This document shows positions 25,579 through 36,940 of a stretch of 64,000 nt of DNA, piece by piece. Numbering within the stretch: position 1 is the first letter of the stretch; the number at the start of each line of letters is the position of its first letter. Made by a program: the position numbers and the translations under genes. The notes below the pieces were generated by a model, which worked only from the letters and a program-made list of their open reading frames with translations, was not told the DNA's origin and ran no database searches. Source of the DNA: Oscillospiraceae bacterium (GTDB lineage: Bacteria > Bacillota > Clostridia > Oscillospirales > Acutalibacteraceae); contig JAISBE010000003.1 in assembly GCA_031266365.1 (NCBI GenBank), positions 1-64,000 of the forward strand. The letters run 5' to 3'.

Positions 25579-28116
25579 TCAAAATAATGGCTCTAGTTTT
25601 TCCAGTTCTTGGACATCTTCTTCCTCCATATTTTCAATCATATTCTCTAGTATTTGCACTTCATTACCATCAAACGCTGGTTCGTCCTCGTGTGGTGTAC
25701 AGGTAAGTGTGACTATTTTGTTATCTTTTCCAACTCGCATTAACTTTACCCCCTTTGATGGCCTCGCACACGCGCGGATAGATTTCGCCTGAATACGGAT
25801 GATAACCCCCTCTGAAGAAATCATTATCACATCATCCTGAAGGTTCACCGCTCTGATTGCTGCAACATCTCCATACTGCGCGACGTGATAATTGGTAATT
25901 CCTTTTCCGCCCCTGGCCTGTAAGCGATAATTATTGATCGGAGAAATTCGCCCAAAGCCCGTTTCTGAAACTGTTAAGACGAACGTATCTTCTTTTAAAG
26001 TATCTATCCCAACGACGCTGTCTTTTTCTCGCAAGCGCAATGCCCTCACACCTCGCGCATGCCTTCCGACAACACGGACATCTTCTTCACTAAAGCGCAT
26101 AGCGTAACCTTTTTTAGTCGCGATGATAAGCTCTTGTGAACCGTTAGTCATTTTAACCCAAGCGAGTTCATCCCCTTCATCTAACGTTAACGCAATTTTA
26201 CCATTTTTTTGCACTTTTTTATAATCTTTTAATGCCGTTCGCTTTATTAGGCCTCTTTTTGTCACCATAGTCAGATATTTCTCATCCTCAAACTTGGGTA
26301 CGCGAATTAAAGCTGTTATCTTCTCTTTGCCAGAAATCTGCAATAAATTTGCGATATTCACACCTTTCGCTATGCGGGAGCCTTCCGGAATTTCATAACA
26401 TTTTAGTCTATAAACTCGTCCGAAATTTGTGAAAAACAAAATATAATCGTGGGTATTTATCGCAAATATATCCGATGCAAAATCTTCTTCTCTCGTAGTC
26501 ATACCAGAAACACCTCTGCCGCCACGTCTTTGCAATTTGTAAATATCCGGTTTTTGGCGTTTAACATAACCCAAATTAGTTAAAGTTAACACACTCTCTT
26601 CTTCTGGAATTAGGTCTTCTATATCAACTTCGCCGGAGATAGTTTGTATCTGCGTTCTGCGTGCATCCGCAAATTGCGCTCGCACAGCGAGAATTTCTTC
26701 TTTTAATATGCCGAGCAACCTTTCTCCATTTTGTAAAATATCTTCAAAATCTGCAATCTCTTTGGAAAGGGCATCTAATTCTTCTTCAATTTTTGTGCGC
26801 TCAAGGTTGGTGAGTTGCCCTAGCCTCATTTGCACAATAGCCTGAGCTTGAATTGCGTCGAGCTTAAAGCGATCCATGAGTCGCTCTTTGCCTTCTCCAA
26901 TGGTTTTTGATGACCTAAGTAGCGCTATTACTTCATCAATGAAGTCGAGTGCTATCATTAAGCCTTCCAAAATGTGCGCACGCTCTTTGGCTTTGCGAAG
27001 GATGAATATTGTTCTTTTTGTGATTATTTCAACCTGAAAATCCAAATAATGTTTAAGCGCATCTTTTAAGGTTAAAATTTTAGGTTCGCCGTTCACAATT
27101 GCCAGCATTATTACGCCAAATGTTGATTGCAACTGCGTGTAAGAATAAAGCTGATTTAGCACCGTTTGCGGAGATACACTGCGCTTAATCGTGATTTCCA
27201 TATGCATGCCATTGCGGTCAGAGTGATCCTCGATGTTTGATATGCCGTCTATGCGCTTATCTTTTACAAGCTCAGCGATGCTTTCACACAATTTTGCTTT
27301 GTTTACCTGATAAGGCAATTCCGTGACAACGATTTTAGAACGTCCACTTCCTTTATCTTCAATAATCTCCGTTTTCGCTCTTATAATGATCTTGCCGCGA
27401 CCTTTAGCATAAGCTTCACGGATTCCGCTATAGCCCATTATCATTGCGCCGGTGGGAAAATCAGGGCCTTTTATATGGTTCATTAACTCGTCTAGCGTTG
27501 CATTTGGATTATCTATCAGGTAGCAAACTCCATCGATAACTTCGCCCAGGTTATGTGGAGGAATATTCGCCGCCATACCGACTGCAATTCCTGTCGACCC
27601 GTTGACGATAAAATTCGGAAATCGCGACGGCAAAACCTCCGGCTCTCTCAAGCGGTCATCATAATTTGGTCTAAAATTTACTGTTTCTTTATCTATATCC
27701 GTGAGCATCTTAACTGCGATTTTACTCATACGGGCTTCTGTATAACGATAAGCTGCCGGCGGATCACCATCGATTGATCCAAAGTTGCCGTGGCCGTCGA
27801 CTAGCATGTATCGCATTGAAAAATTCTGCGCTAGACGAACAAGTGCATCATAAGCTCCTGCATCTCCATGAGGATGGTACCTCGCTAGCACAGCACCAAC
27901 GGTATCAGCGCATTTGCGATAAGGTTTATCTGGCCCTAAACTATTTTCAAACATTGTGTAAAGTATTCTTCTATGGACCGGTTTAAGACCATCTCGCACG
28001 TCAGGTAAAGCTCTCGATACGATCACAGACATTGAATAATCGAGAAATGATTTTTGCATTTCCTTTTCGATATCTACATTTATAACTTTTTGCGAGTCGT
28101 TTTCCTCTTGGCTCAA
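25579..28116 (-). CDS. gyrA: DNA gyrase subunit A
   Basis: 845 residues, full length. GyrA breaks and rejoins DNA in negative supercoiling. The N-terminal domain has the quinolone-region segment KCADTVGAVLARYHPHGD and catalytic Tyr in AYRYTEARM near residue 122; six C-terminal beta-pinwheel blades follow, with the GyrA-box-like RRGGRG near residue 530 (blade 1), which separates gyrase from topoisomerase IV. The acidic C-terminal tail is typical. gyrB lies 275 bases upstream in the same orientation; that gap shows nothing but AT-rich DNA. Confidence 0.97.
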   Translation of the reverse strand: MSQEENDSQKVINVDIEKEMQKSFLDYSMSVIVSRALPDVRDGLKPVHRRILYTMFENSLGPDKPYRKCADTVGAVLARYHPHGDAGAYDALVRLAQNFSMRYMLVDGHGNFGSIDGDPPAAYRYTEARMSKIAVKMLTDIDKETVNFRPNYDDRLREPEVLPSRFPNFIVNGSTGIAVGMAANIPPHNLGEVIDGVCYLIDNPNATLDELMNHIKGPDFPTGAMIMGYSGIREAYAKGRGKIIIRAKTEIIEDKGSGRSKIVVTELPYQVNKAKLCESIAELVKDKRIDGISNIEDHSDRNGMHMEITIKRSVSPQTVLNQLYSYTQLQSTFGVIMLAIVNGEPKILTLKDALKHYLDFQVEIITKRTIFILRKAKERAHILEGLMIALDFIDEVIALLRSSKTIGEGKERLMDRFKLDAIQAQAIVQMRLGQLTNLERTKIEEELDALSKEIADFEDILQNGERLLGILKEEILAVRAQFADARRTQIQTISGEVDIEDLIPEEESVLTLTNLGYVKRQKPDIYKLQRRGGRGVSGMTTREEDFASDIFAINTHDYILFFTNFGRVYRLKCYEIPEGSRIAKGVNIANLLQISGKEKITALIRVPKFEDEKYLTMVTKRGLIKRTALKDYKKVQKNGKIALTLDEGDELAWVKMTNGSQELIIATKKGYAMRFSEEDVRVVGRHARGVRALRLREKDSVVGIDTLKEDTFVLTVSETGFGRISPINNYRLQARGGKGITNYHVAQYGDVAAIRAVNLQDDVIMISSEGVIIRIQAKSIRACARPSKGVKLMRVGKDNKIVTLTCTPHEDEPAFDGNEVQILENMIENMEEEDVQELEKLEPLF

Positions 28117-28391
28117 GTAGAGTCACCTCTTTAAAATATTAATTTTTAGCTTATTTGAGGTAAAGCAGCTGTTATTTAAAAAACATTTCGCCTATATTTT
28201 TAAAGAAAAATCGTATATTTTAACATCAGCAAACTGCAGTTTTTTCATTTTTTAGATATATAATAGCGTTAAAATATACTATATATTTAAGAATTTTTCA
28301 TCTATTTAATAGGCAAATCATATTAATTTTTTAAAATTTCTCTTCAAATTCCTCTTTTAAATTATAGCATATTAATTTCTTTTTATCACGT

Positions 28392-30398
<2,007 letters not shown>

Positions 30399-30423
30399 TT
30401 AGTTTAGCCTTCTCTTATAAGGT

Positions 30424-30768
30424 TCAGTTTAATATACGGCTACTATCGTTTGGGTATAGCTCTTCGTCTGCTTCTGCACCTTCTATGGTTACAAAGAATG
30501 GCGCTATTAAGTAAAACAAAATAAACGGAACTGCCACAAAAAAAATTGGCCACGCTGTGCAATTTCTCACAAATATAAGCGCTATAAATGAGATTACAAA
30601 GCTTATGCATATTGTTCCCGTTGCAATCTTATATATTGCCGGTTTGAGCGATGCCGATGAGACTCGCTCGCAACTCTGGCATACATGCTCGCTTTTTTTC
30701 CTCAGCGACCAAGCTTCTAAATATGTTATTTTTTGGCCACAATGAGGGCAATTTGGTAACTTTTTCAT
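30424..30768 (-). CDS. Zinc-ribbon membrane protein (CxxC-20-CxxC type)
   Basis: 114 residues from ATG 30768 (AAAGGAG 8 bases upstream); an upstream in-frame extension to 30873 would overlap recF. The N-terminus has CPHCGQ and, about 20 residues on, CQSCER: two CxxC knuckles binding one zinc, as in the small Firmicute family named for this spacing. Two hydrophobic segments follow (residues ~45-65 and 70-92) and an acidic tail, so it is a small integral membrane protein. Role unknown. Its place between recF and gyrB is where many Clostridia carry remB or an S4-domain gene; neither is here. Confidence 0.75.
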   Translation of the reverse strand: MKKLPNCPHCGQKITYLEAWSLRKKSEHVCQSCERVSSASLKPAIYKIATGTICISFVISFIALIFVRNCTAWPIFFVAVPFILFYLIAPFFVTIEGAEADEELYPNDSSRILN

Positions 30769-30841
30769 AATTTTATCTCCTTTTCGGTTATTAGGTGCTG
30801 CTAAGAAGTTTAAGCTGCTATACTTTAATGCTTCGTTTCCT

Positions 30842-31927
30842 TTATGGCAAAATTTTCCCTTGCCTAACTTCAAAAACTGAGCTGTTTGCCAATTGTATTG
30901 AACTCAAAGGCTCGCAGCATGTGATGAAAACTTGCCCATTTTTCACAAAGTTTAGTATATAATTTCTGCGCGATGTGTCCAGCTCACTCATAACGTCGTC
31001 CAGTAGTATTACCGGTTTTTCTCCGGTTGATTTTTCTAATATTTCGGCTTCTGCAATTTTCATAGCGAGCACCACCGAACGCTGTTGTCCTTGTGACCCA
31101 AATGAACGCACAGACTTATTATTCATTCTAATTTCGAGGTCATCTCGGTGTGGACCTTTTCCTGTGAAACCGCGAGCTATGTCTTCTGTCCTATTTCGAT
31201 TTAATTCTTTCACCAGATCTTCTTTTAATGAATCGATATCTTTTGCTACCCCTTTGTAAAATAACTCCAGCTGTTCTGTCCCTGATGTGAGGCCACGATA
31301 GATGTTTAATACTTCCTTTTGCAGCAGAGACAGGTATTTTGTTCGTTCTGTCCTTATTACTAAACTTCTGTCTATAAATTTATTGTCCCATGCATCCAGC
31401 GTGCTTATCAGGCTTTTATCGTTCTGGATTGACTTGAGCAGGGAATTTCGTTGATTTAGTATGTGGCGGTACTGCAGGATTATTTTGGCATATATCGGTT
31501 TTATTTGGCAGATTGCTGCATCGAGAAAATTACGCCGCGCGTGTGGACCTTCCTTGATTAGCGAAAGGTGCGATGGGGAAAAGATCACAGATGTAAATTC
31601 GCCCACTATGTTTGATGCTGGGGTTTTTAGGATCGAATTTAAAAAAACCTTTCTTTGTCCATCTGCAATTTGTGTTTTTATTCTTTGCTCTCTCCCCCTT
31701 GCATGAAATTTTAGCTCAGTCTCTGCGTTTTTTTCGTTAAAATTGATTAAGTCTTGGTCTTTTGTCCCTCTAAACGAGCGGCCACCAGTTGATATCCAAA
31801 TCGCTTCTATGATGTTCGTCTTGCCCTGGGCATTATTTCCATAAATTATATTCACTCCTGAATTCGAGTTAATTTCCTGCTCTTTTAAATTGCGGTAGTT
31901 TTTGAATTTGATAGAAGTAATATTCAA
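30842..31927 (-). CDS. recF: DNA replication/repair protein RecF
   Basis: 361 residues, full length. An SMC-like ATPase that loads RecA at gaps. Walker A GNNAQGKTNIIEA, signature GSQGQQRSVVLAMK and Walker B VILLDDVMSELD are complete, and the N-terminal KFKNYRNL is typical. It follows dnaN by 38 bases in the origin operon. The small S4-domain gene often found between dnaN and recF is missing. Confidence 0.95.
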   Translation of the reverse strand: MNITSIKFKNYRNLKEQEINSNSGVNIIYGNNAQGKTNIIEAIWISTGGRSFRGTKDQDLINFNEKNAETELKFHARGREQRIKTQIADGQRKVFLNSILKTPASNIVGEFTSVIFSPSHLSLIKEGPHARRNFLDAAICQIKPIYAKIILQYRHILNQRNSLLKSIQNDKSLISTLDAWDNKFIDRSLVIRTERTKYLSLLQKEVLNIYRGLTSGTEQLELFYKGVAKDIDSLKEDLVKELNRNRTEDIARGFTGKGPHRDDLEIRMNNKSVRSFGSQGQQRSVVLAMKIAEAEILEKSTGEKPVILLDDVMSELDTSRRNYILNFVKNGQVFITCCEPLSSIQLANSSVFEVRQGKILP

Positions 31928-31965
31928 TCCGCCTGCACCTCAAACTATTGCTTGCTTGCGTCTGT

Positions 31966-33078
31966 TCAATTGTCTTCATCTGCTTTTAACCTCACTGGTA
32001 ACACTAAAAACAAAAATGAGTTGCCCTCTTTAGGAGTTATTTTCATCGGGTTTAATTGTCCATTCATTTGAATTTTGACCTCATCGCAATCGGTATTTTT
32101 TAGAGCATCGAGTAAAAAGCGGTTATTAAAACCTATCTCTAGAATTTCGCCGGTTGCTTTTGTTGAGATTTCGTCGTTTGCTGTACCCAAGCTTGTTATG
32201 CAAGAAATCTTCGTTGTATCCTTTTCAAAGATGAACCTAACTGGGCTTTTTACTCGATCGGTGATTAAAAGCGAAACCCTCTCTGTGCTATCTATGAATT
32301 TACCGACGTTGACGATTGCCTCTGTGTTGTGATCTTCTGGGATATTTGCTTTGTAGTTGAGGAAATTGCCTTCTAGTAGCCTTGATATTAAAACATAATC
32401 GCTCAGTTCGAATATTATATGGCCTTGTCCTATTGTTATATTTATATTTTCTTCGTTTTCAGGTAAAAGTTTTAATACTTCACTAAGAGCTCTGCCTGGC
32501 ACGACGAATTTGGCAGGTTCGGCTTCTTTTAGCGGTTCTGTTCTAAGAGCAAGCCTATATCCGTCAACTGAAACTAGGCGTATTTCATTGTTTTCTATTT
32601 CGAAAAGGGTTCCTGTGTAGATGGGGTTTGTGTCGGTGTCTGCGACGGCGAAGATGGTTTGTTTTATCATGCTTTTGAGGGATGAGCTTTGTAGGCTTAA
32701 GTTTTTTGCTTTTTTGACTTTTGGCAGTTCAGGATAGTCGGCTGGGTTCATTCCGGTTATTTGAAATTTGCTCTGTTTGCTTTTTATGGTTGTTATTAAA
32801 TTTTCGTCAGATGTTATGGTTACTTCGTCGTCTGGCAGTTTTCGAATTATGTCTGCGAAAATTTTTGCGTTTAAAATTGCCTCACCTTCATCTATGATAT
32901 TTTCTGTTAGGGTTGTTGTGATGCCTATCTCTAGGTTGTATCCGCATAGGAGAATTTTGTTGTTGTAGGCTTTTATGAGTATGCCTTCTAAAGTTGGGAT
33001 GGTAGATTTTGCTGAGACGGCTCTTTGAACAGTTAAAACGCTCTTTTCGAGTTTTTGCTGTGAACAGATTATCTTCAT
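31966..33078 (-). CDS. dnaN: DNA polymerase III sliding clamp
   Basis: 370 residues with the three-domain clamp fold; recognisable stretches are QRAVSAKSTIPTLEGIL near the N-terminus, ADYPELP, SVDGYRLALR, and the C-terminal FLVLPVRL (clamp-loader and partner-binding groove, usually LxLPVR). Ring-shaped dimer that tethers PolC/DnaE to DNA. Its 306-bp upstream gap to dnaA carries the origin elements described separately. Confidence 0.96.
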   Translation of the reverse strand: MKIICSQQKLEKSVLTVQRAVSAKSTIPTLEGILIKAYNNKILLCGYNLEIGITTTLTENIIDEGEAILNAKIFADIIRKLPDDEVTITSDENLITTIKSKQSKFQITGMNPADYPELPKVKKAKNLSLQSSSLKSMIKQTIFAVADTDTNPIYTGTLFEIENNEIRLVSVDGYRLALRTEPLKEAEPAKFVVPGRALSEVLKLLPENEENINITIGQGHIIFELSDYVLISRLLEGNFLNYKANIPEDHNTEAIVNVGKFIDSTERVSLLITDRVKSPVRFIFEKDTTKISCITSLGTANDEISTKATGEILEIGFNNRFLLDALKNTDCDEVKIQMNGQLNPMKITPKEGNSFLFLVLPVRLKADEDN

Positions 33079-33384
33079 AGTGTTTGGCTCCTTTTTATGC
33101 TAGGAAAGTATAGAATAGAAATTAATTTTAGTAGTAGTAGTAGGGGGTGTTGATACTGTTAAAAGTGAGGATTTAGCTGAAGAATAGGCCGTTTTTCCTG
33201 TAGGTTTTGTTGTTGAAGGTTTGTCGATAAATTTGGTTGAGTTTTTCTGTGTTGAGGTGTTTGAACATCTTGTTGAAAGTTTTCTGTTGATTGTTGATTT
33301 ATAAGTTGAAAATTAATTGTGTCGAAAAATAAGTTTTCACTGGATTTTGTTGAGAAGTTGAATAATTTTCAACCTAATAAATTT
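33079..33384 (-). other. Replication origin (oriC), dnaA-dnaN gap
   Basis: On the minus strand, running from dnaA to dnaN, the gap holds a series of DnaA-box-like 9-mers, then CCCCC, then five CTA trios, then AT-rich DNA. On the plus strand the boxes read TGTYGANNN: TGTTGATAC 33148, TGTTGAAGG 33211, TGTCGATAA 33222 (one mismatch to TGTGGATAA), TGTTGAGGT 33250, TGTTGAAAG 33271, TGTTGATTG 33285, TGTTGATTT 33292, TGTCGAAAA 33320, TGTTGAGAA 33348, all in one orientation. Gene polarity reverses around this cluster. The order matches the Bacillus subtilis unwinding region between dnaA and dnaN. Confidence 0.7.
33129..33156 (-). other. DnaA-trio / GC-block / box unwinding module
   Basis: Plus strand: five TAG triplets (33129-33143), G5 (33143-33147), TGTTGATAC (33148-33156). 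On the minus strand this is box, C5, (CTA)5, then the AT-rich stretch into the dnaN leader, the same order and orientation as the B. subtilis basal unwinding system, in which DnaA extends from the box along the trios. Confidence 0.65.
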
Positions 33385-34701
33385 TTATCTATCTCGTATA
33401 TTTTTTATGATATCCTCTATTGTTGCTTTGGTTTTGGGGTCTTTTTTCATGCTTTTTTCTATTTGCTGTACTGCATAGACTATTGTTGAGTGATCGCGGC
33501 CTCCGAATTCTTCGCCTATGGTGGTCATTGGGAGTTGGGTAATCTCTCTGCATATATATATTGCGGTTTGCCTCGCATTGGAGATGGTGGCTGATCTTTT
33601 TAGAGAGCGTATGTCGTCGTTGGTTGTGCCGAAAGTTTTTGCTACTTCTTCTATGATTTTTTCTACTGTTAATGGTGCAGGTTGGTCATTGTTTAGTATA
33701 TCGGATATGGCAGAGGAGGCGGTGTTTATGCTGGGGTTTTCTTTTTTTAGCAATTGATAAGCTTTTATTTTTTTAACGACTCCTTCGAGCTGCCTTATAT
33801 TTGATTTTAGTTTTGTTGCGATAAATTCAGCGACGTTAGATGGTAAATCGAATTCTAAAAGTTCTGCTTTTCGTTTTATTATGGCTATCCTCGTTTCGAA
33901 ATCGGGAGGCTGAATATCTGCAATGAGCCCCCACTCAAACCGGGTGCGAAGCCTGTCTTCTAACGTTTGAATCTCTTTGGGTGGACGATCTGAAGTTAAA
34001 ACAATTTGCTTCTTAGCTTCGTAAAGTGTGTTAAATGTGTGAAAAAATTCCTCTTGAGTTGAGTCTTTCCCTGCAATGAATTGAATATCGTCGACGAGAA
34101 GGACATCAGGTTTTCTGAATTTGTTGCGAAATTCATTCGCAGTGCCTCTGCGGATGGAATCAATTAATTCATTTGTGAAATCATCACCTTTGATATAAAG
34201 TGTTGCCATTTCTGAGCGCAGGGCTCGGATGTCGTTACAGATTGCATAAAGCAGATGAGTTTTGCCAAGGCCAGAGTTCCCATAAATAAAGAGAGGATTG
34301 TAAGCGCCAGCAGGGTTTGCAGCAACAGCCTGTGAAGCAGCGTGCGCGAATTTGTTAGAAGAACCAACGATGTAAGTATCGAAGGTGAATTCGTATTCGG
34401 TCCTTTTTGAGCTTGTTGAATCTTTAATTTCTTTTTGAGGGGAGGTTTTGTCTGGTGTTGTGATCTGTATTTGAATGCCGGGCCCAAATATGTCGTTAAA
34501 AGCGTCGTTTAACATGGGGAGATAGCATTTGGATAGAGTTTGGCGGTGAAATTCGGTGGGCGCCATGATGATGGCTTTTCCAGATTTGAAATCTATGCTT
34601 ATTGGTTCAATTCTGCTAATCCAGGCTTTATATGCGACTTCTGTGATTTTTGCTTTACAGTAATCGCAAATTAGCGACCACGCTTCGTTAAAAGATTCCA
34701 T
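33385..34701 (-). CDS. dnaA: Chromosomal replication initiator DnaA
   Basis: 438 residues. Domain I (residues 1-80) starts MESFNEAWSLICDYC; a short linker; AAA+ domain III with Walker A GNSGLGKTHLL, Walker B VLLVDDIQF and sensor TSDRPPKEI; domain IV with the DNA-binding signature GGRDHSTIVYAVQQIE. Binds origin boxes and melts DNA. The domain IV signature is normal even though the local boxes are TGTYGA-like rather than canonical TGTGGATAA. First gene leftward from the origin region; the divergent rpmH lies 508 bases to the right. Confidence 0.97.
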   Translation of the reverse strand: MESFNEAWSLICDYCKAKITEVAYKAWISRIEPISIDFKSGKAIIMAPTEFHRQTLSKCYLPMLNDAFNDIFGPGIQIQITTPDKTSPQKEIKDSTSSKRTEYEFTFDTYIVGSSNKFAHAASQAVAANPAGAYNPLFIYGNSGLGKTHLLYAICNDIRALRSEMATLYIKGDDFTNELIDSIRRGTANEFRNKFRKPDVLLVDDIQFIAGKDSTQEEFFHTFNTLYEAKKQIVLTSDRPPKEIQTLEDRLRTRFEWGLIADIQPPDFETRIAIIKRKAELLEFDLPSNVAEFIATKLKSNIRQLEGVVKKIKAYQLLKKENPSINTASSAISDILNNDQPAPLTVEKIIEEVAKTFGTTNDDIRSLKRSATISNARQTAIYICREITQLPMTTIGEEFGGRDHSTIVYAVQQIEKSMKKDPKTKATIEDIIKNIRDR

Positions 34702-34998
34702 TTTTTGCCCTCCTATTGGGAGTTTGGAATACCAAAATAAAAATAAAATTGAGAAAGTATGGGAATAAAAAGGTGCAAAGAAAAGATTTTTATTGCTGCA
34801 TAAAAGCTTTGCTTAAAAGTCTAGGATATTTATAGGTTTTATTTATAACTATTATACCTTGTTAAGGATAGCATAAAAAGGGATATAAATCAATTAATGT
34901 TTAAGAGGCTGTATGTAACCGATTGAGGATATTTTACGAGTAAGAGAGGAGGCTAAAGAGAGTATATGTTATGTTAAATTTGTGAAGTGAAGTTTTAG

Positions 34999-35028
34999 TT
35001 GACATTTCAATCGATTATGGAGTATAAT
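34999..35028 (+). promoter_or_regulatory. Promoter of the rpmH operon
   Basis: TTGACA (34999-35004), 18 bases, TATAAT (35023-35028), both perfect hexamers, about 175 bases upstream of rpmH, leaving a long untranslated leader. Confidence 0.75.
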
Positions 35029-35080
35029 TTTGAGTGTAAAATAGAATGAGGTTGAAAGATAAAAATTATTTTTTTAACGA

Positions 35081-35121
35081 CCACATTCGCACAAAATGTT
35101 TTAATTTTTTTTGTAATGTGG
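35081..35121 (+). promoter_or_regulatory. Hairpin in the rpmH leader
   Basis: CCACATT (35081-35087) pairs with AATGTGG (35115-35121), and inside it ACAAAA (35091-35096) pairs with TTTTGT (35109-35114). It would form in the leader RNA between promoter and rpmH. Could be a control element or a stabilising structure; no U run follows. Confidence 0.35.
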
Positions 35122-35209
35122 TGCAATAATTAGCATATATATTTGGTTAACGCTCTAAATTGATAAAAAGTATGTTTAAATCTTAAGGGTATAGGGAAGG
35201 GGAATTTTT

Positions 35210-35344
35210 ATGCTGAGAACGTATCAACCTAAAAAACTTCACCGAAAGAAAATACACGGCTTCATGAAAAGAATGTCTGATCGGCATGGCCGTAGCGTTC
35301 TAGCGCGACGTAGGGCAAGAGGGAGACGCAGGCTTTCTTATTAA
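35210..35344 (+). CDS. rpmH: 50S ribosomal protein L34
   Basis: 44 residues, the standard size: begins [18 protein letters not shown] and ends [11 protein letters not shown], very basic and immediately recognisable. AAGGGG ribosome site 8 bases before ATG 35210. First gene rightward from the origin, followed one base later by rnpA in the nearly universal bacterial order. Confidence 0.97.
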   Translation: MLRTYQPKKLHRKKIHGFMKRMSDRHGRSVLARRRARGRRRLSY

Positions 35345-35345
35345 T

Positions 35346-35684
35346 ATGGGAAAGACAATGAAAATGCTCAATAAAAATAGAGATTTCCAGCGGGTGTATG
35401 CAAAAGGGAAATCGAGTGTATCGAGAATTTTTGTGGCATATGTTCTAAAGTTTAAAGGAAATGAAAATTTGATTGGCATAACAACAAGCAAAAAGATTGG
35501 TAACGCAGTTAAACGCAATCGAGCTAGAAGAGTTATAAAGGAAAGCTATAGGCAGTTGGAGCCATCACTCAGCAAAGGCTATGTTATTGTGGTTGTTGCA
35601 AGGGGAAAAACGCCTTTTGTAAAAAGTTGGGAAGTTTTTTCAGAGATGCGCAGACACTTTCGAAAATTGGGCTTGTTAAAATGA
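35346..35684 (+). CDS. rnpA: Ribonuclease P protein component
   Basis: 112 residues. The basic protein cofactor of RNase P, which matures tRNA 5' ends. Signature KRNRARRVIKESYR (the RNR motif) lies near residue 55-68, after the RDFQRVYAKGK N-terminal helix. ATG 35346 lies one base beyond the rpmH stop, so it is probably translationally coupled; an internal ATG 35358 (MKML) is a possible alternative. The RNA subunit is not in the window. Confidence 0.95.
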   Translation: MGKTMKMLNKNRDFQRVYAKGKSSVSRIFVAYVLKFKGNENLIGITTSKKIGNAVKRNRARRVIKESYRQLEPSLSKGYVIVVVARGKTPFVKSWEVFSEMRRHFRKLGLLK

Positions 35685-35719
35685 ATTGATTTTATTATTT
35701 TTAGGGGGAAGATAAAGCC

Positions 35720-35929
35720 ATTGGAAAAGTTTTAATAAAATTAATCAGATTTTACCAAAAAGCAATTTCATCTCGAAGGCCGCCTGTATGTCGATATTTT
35801 CCGACGTGTTCAAATTATGCTATCGAAGCTATAGAGCGCTTTGGTGCGATAAGGGGTGTAGTTTTGTCGATGTACCGTATACTAAGGTGTAATCCTCTTT
35901 TCAAAGGAGGATATGATCCTGTCCCGTGA
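35720..35929 (+). CDS. yidD: Membrane protein insertion efficiency factor YidD
   Basis: 69 residues: [34 protein letters not shown] and [12 protein letters not shown] are all diagnostic of YidD, which assists YidC. There is no ATG, GTG or TTG at the expected start; the frame upstream is bounded by a stop at 35702, and only ATT 35720 fits, 11 bases after AGGGGG, giving (M)[16 protein letters not shown] 35721 is in the wrong frame and stops after four codons. So either ATT is the start codon or a one-base indel has occurred. It sits in the usual place between rnpA and yidC. Confidence 0.85.
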   Translation: MGKVLIKLIRFYQKAISSRRPPVCRYFPTCSNYAIEAIERFGAIRGVVLSMYRILRCNPLFKGGYDPVP

Positions 35930-35998
35930 AATTTGAGAAATTTGTCGATTTAAAGCTATGATTATAAAAAATTTGTTCTAGGAGAAGTAACTGTTATT

Positions 35999-36910
35999 AT
36001 GCCGGACTTTGGTTTAGGGGCTCTTTTTGGATATGTACTGTGGTGGTTTTTTAGCTTGACTAAAAGTTATGGGCTTGCGATTATCTTATTTACTTTATTT
36101 ACAAAAATTATACTGTTTCCACTTTCGATAAGCCAACAAAAATCGATGACTAGCAATTCATTTCTTATGGCGAAGCAAAAGGAATTGCAAAAAAGATATC
36201 AAAATGATAAACGAAAATTAAGTGAAGAAATTGCTAAACTTTATGAAAAAGAACAGATAAATCCGCTGAGTGGCTGTTTAACGCAATTTGCGCCTATGAT
36301 TTTTTTGTTTGCAATATTTTCTGTAATCAACAACCCGCTGACCAATATGTTACATATCGCTGCTCAAAAACTCGAGAGTGCCAAAGCCTTGTTGGTTACT
36401 TTACCTGGTTTTACAAGTGCCCAGATGAAGTATCCTCAGATCGATATAATAAATATTTTTCCGAATTTTAAAGACCAATTCACGATGTTCAGTGAGGATG
36501 AATCGAAAAATATACTCGATTTAAATAACGGGTTTAACTTATTTGGAATGGATCTTTTAGCAGTGCCGAGAAACAGTTCGTTTGCATCTTGCTTGTGGCT
36601 AATTCCGCTTTTGTGCTTATTAGTGCAGGTTGCTGCAACTTATTTTACACAAAAAATGCAAGATACGCAGCCGATGCCGGCAAATCAGGGCTGTATGAAA
36701 TTTTTTGTATATGGCATGTCGCTTGTGTTTACTTGGTTTAGTTATACTGTCCCTGCAGCTGTTGGGGTTTATTGGATTATTTCAGGGATTATGGATTTTG
36801 TACAGCGGATTATTTTTATTAAATTTTATAATATACATGCGCTGAACGCGCAAAAAGAAGCCGCTAGAATTGCAAGGAGACTTCAAGAAGAAAGGGAGCT
36901 TGAGAGATAG
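35999..36910 (+). CDS. yidC: Membrane protein insertase YidC/OxaA
   Basis: 303 residues of the short Gram-positive type without a large periplasmic domain. Five hydrophobic segments; the first after a short N-terminus (YVLWWFFSL), the conserved FTLFTKIILFPLSI with the hydrophilic-groove basic residue (Lys in TKI), a charged cytoplasmic hairpin KELQKRYQNDKRKLSEEIAKLY, and CLTQFAPMIFLFAIFSVI. No lipobox at the N-terminus, unlike SpoIIIJ. It inserts membrane proteins with or without SecYEG. Long loop (residues ~125-190) facing outside is Asp/Asn/Phe-rich. Confidence 0.95.
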   Translation: MPDFGLGALFGYVLWWFFSLTKSYGLAIILFTLFTKIILFPLSISQQKSMTSNSFLMAKQKELQKRYQNDKRKLSEEIAKLYEKEQINPLSGCLTQFAPMIFLFAIFSVINNPLTNMLHIAAQKLESAKALLVTLPGFTSAQMKYPQIDIINIFPNFKDQFTMFSEDESKNILDLNNGFNLFGMDLLAVPRNSSFASCLWLIPLLCLLVQVAATYFTQKMQDTQPMPANQGCMKFFVYGMSLVFTWFSYTVPAAVGVYWIISGIMDFVQRIIFIKFYNIHALNAQKEAARIARRLQEERELER

Positions 36911-36940
36911 AAAGGGAATCTTGTTATTGTTGATTTTATT

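Larger units (their letters stand above)
34702..35209. other. dnaA-rpmH divergent intergenic region
   Basis: 508 AT-rich bases. It holds the rpmH promoter (34999-35028) and a leader hairpin (35081-35121). I searched it for TTATCCACA-like boxes and found none, so the origin function seems confined to the other side of dnaA. Confidence 0.55.

Noticed and set aside
34702..35209. Origin in the dnaA-rpmH gap
   Set aside because: No DnaA-box-like sequence or trio module there; those are all on the dnaN side.
35721..35735. TTG 35721 as the yidD start
   Set aside because: It is out of frame with the conserved YidD sequence and stops after four codons.
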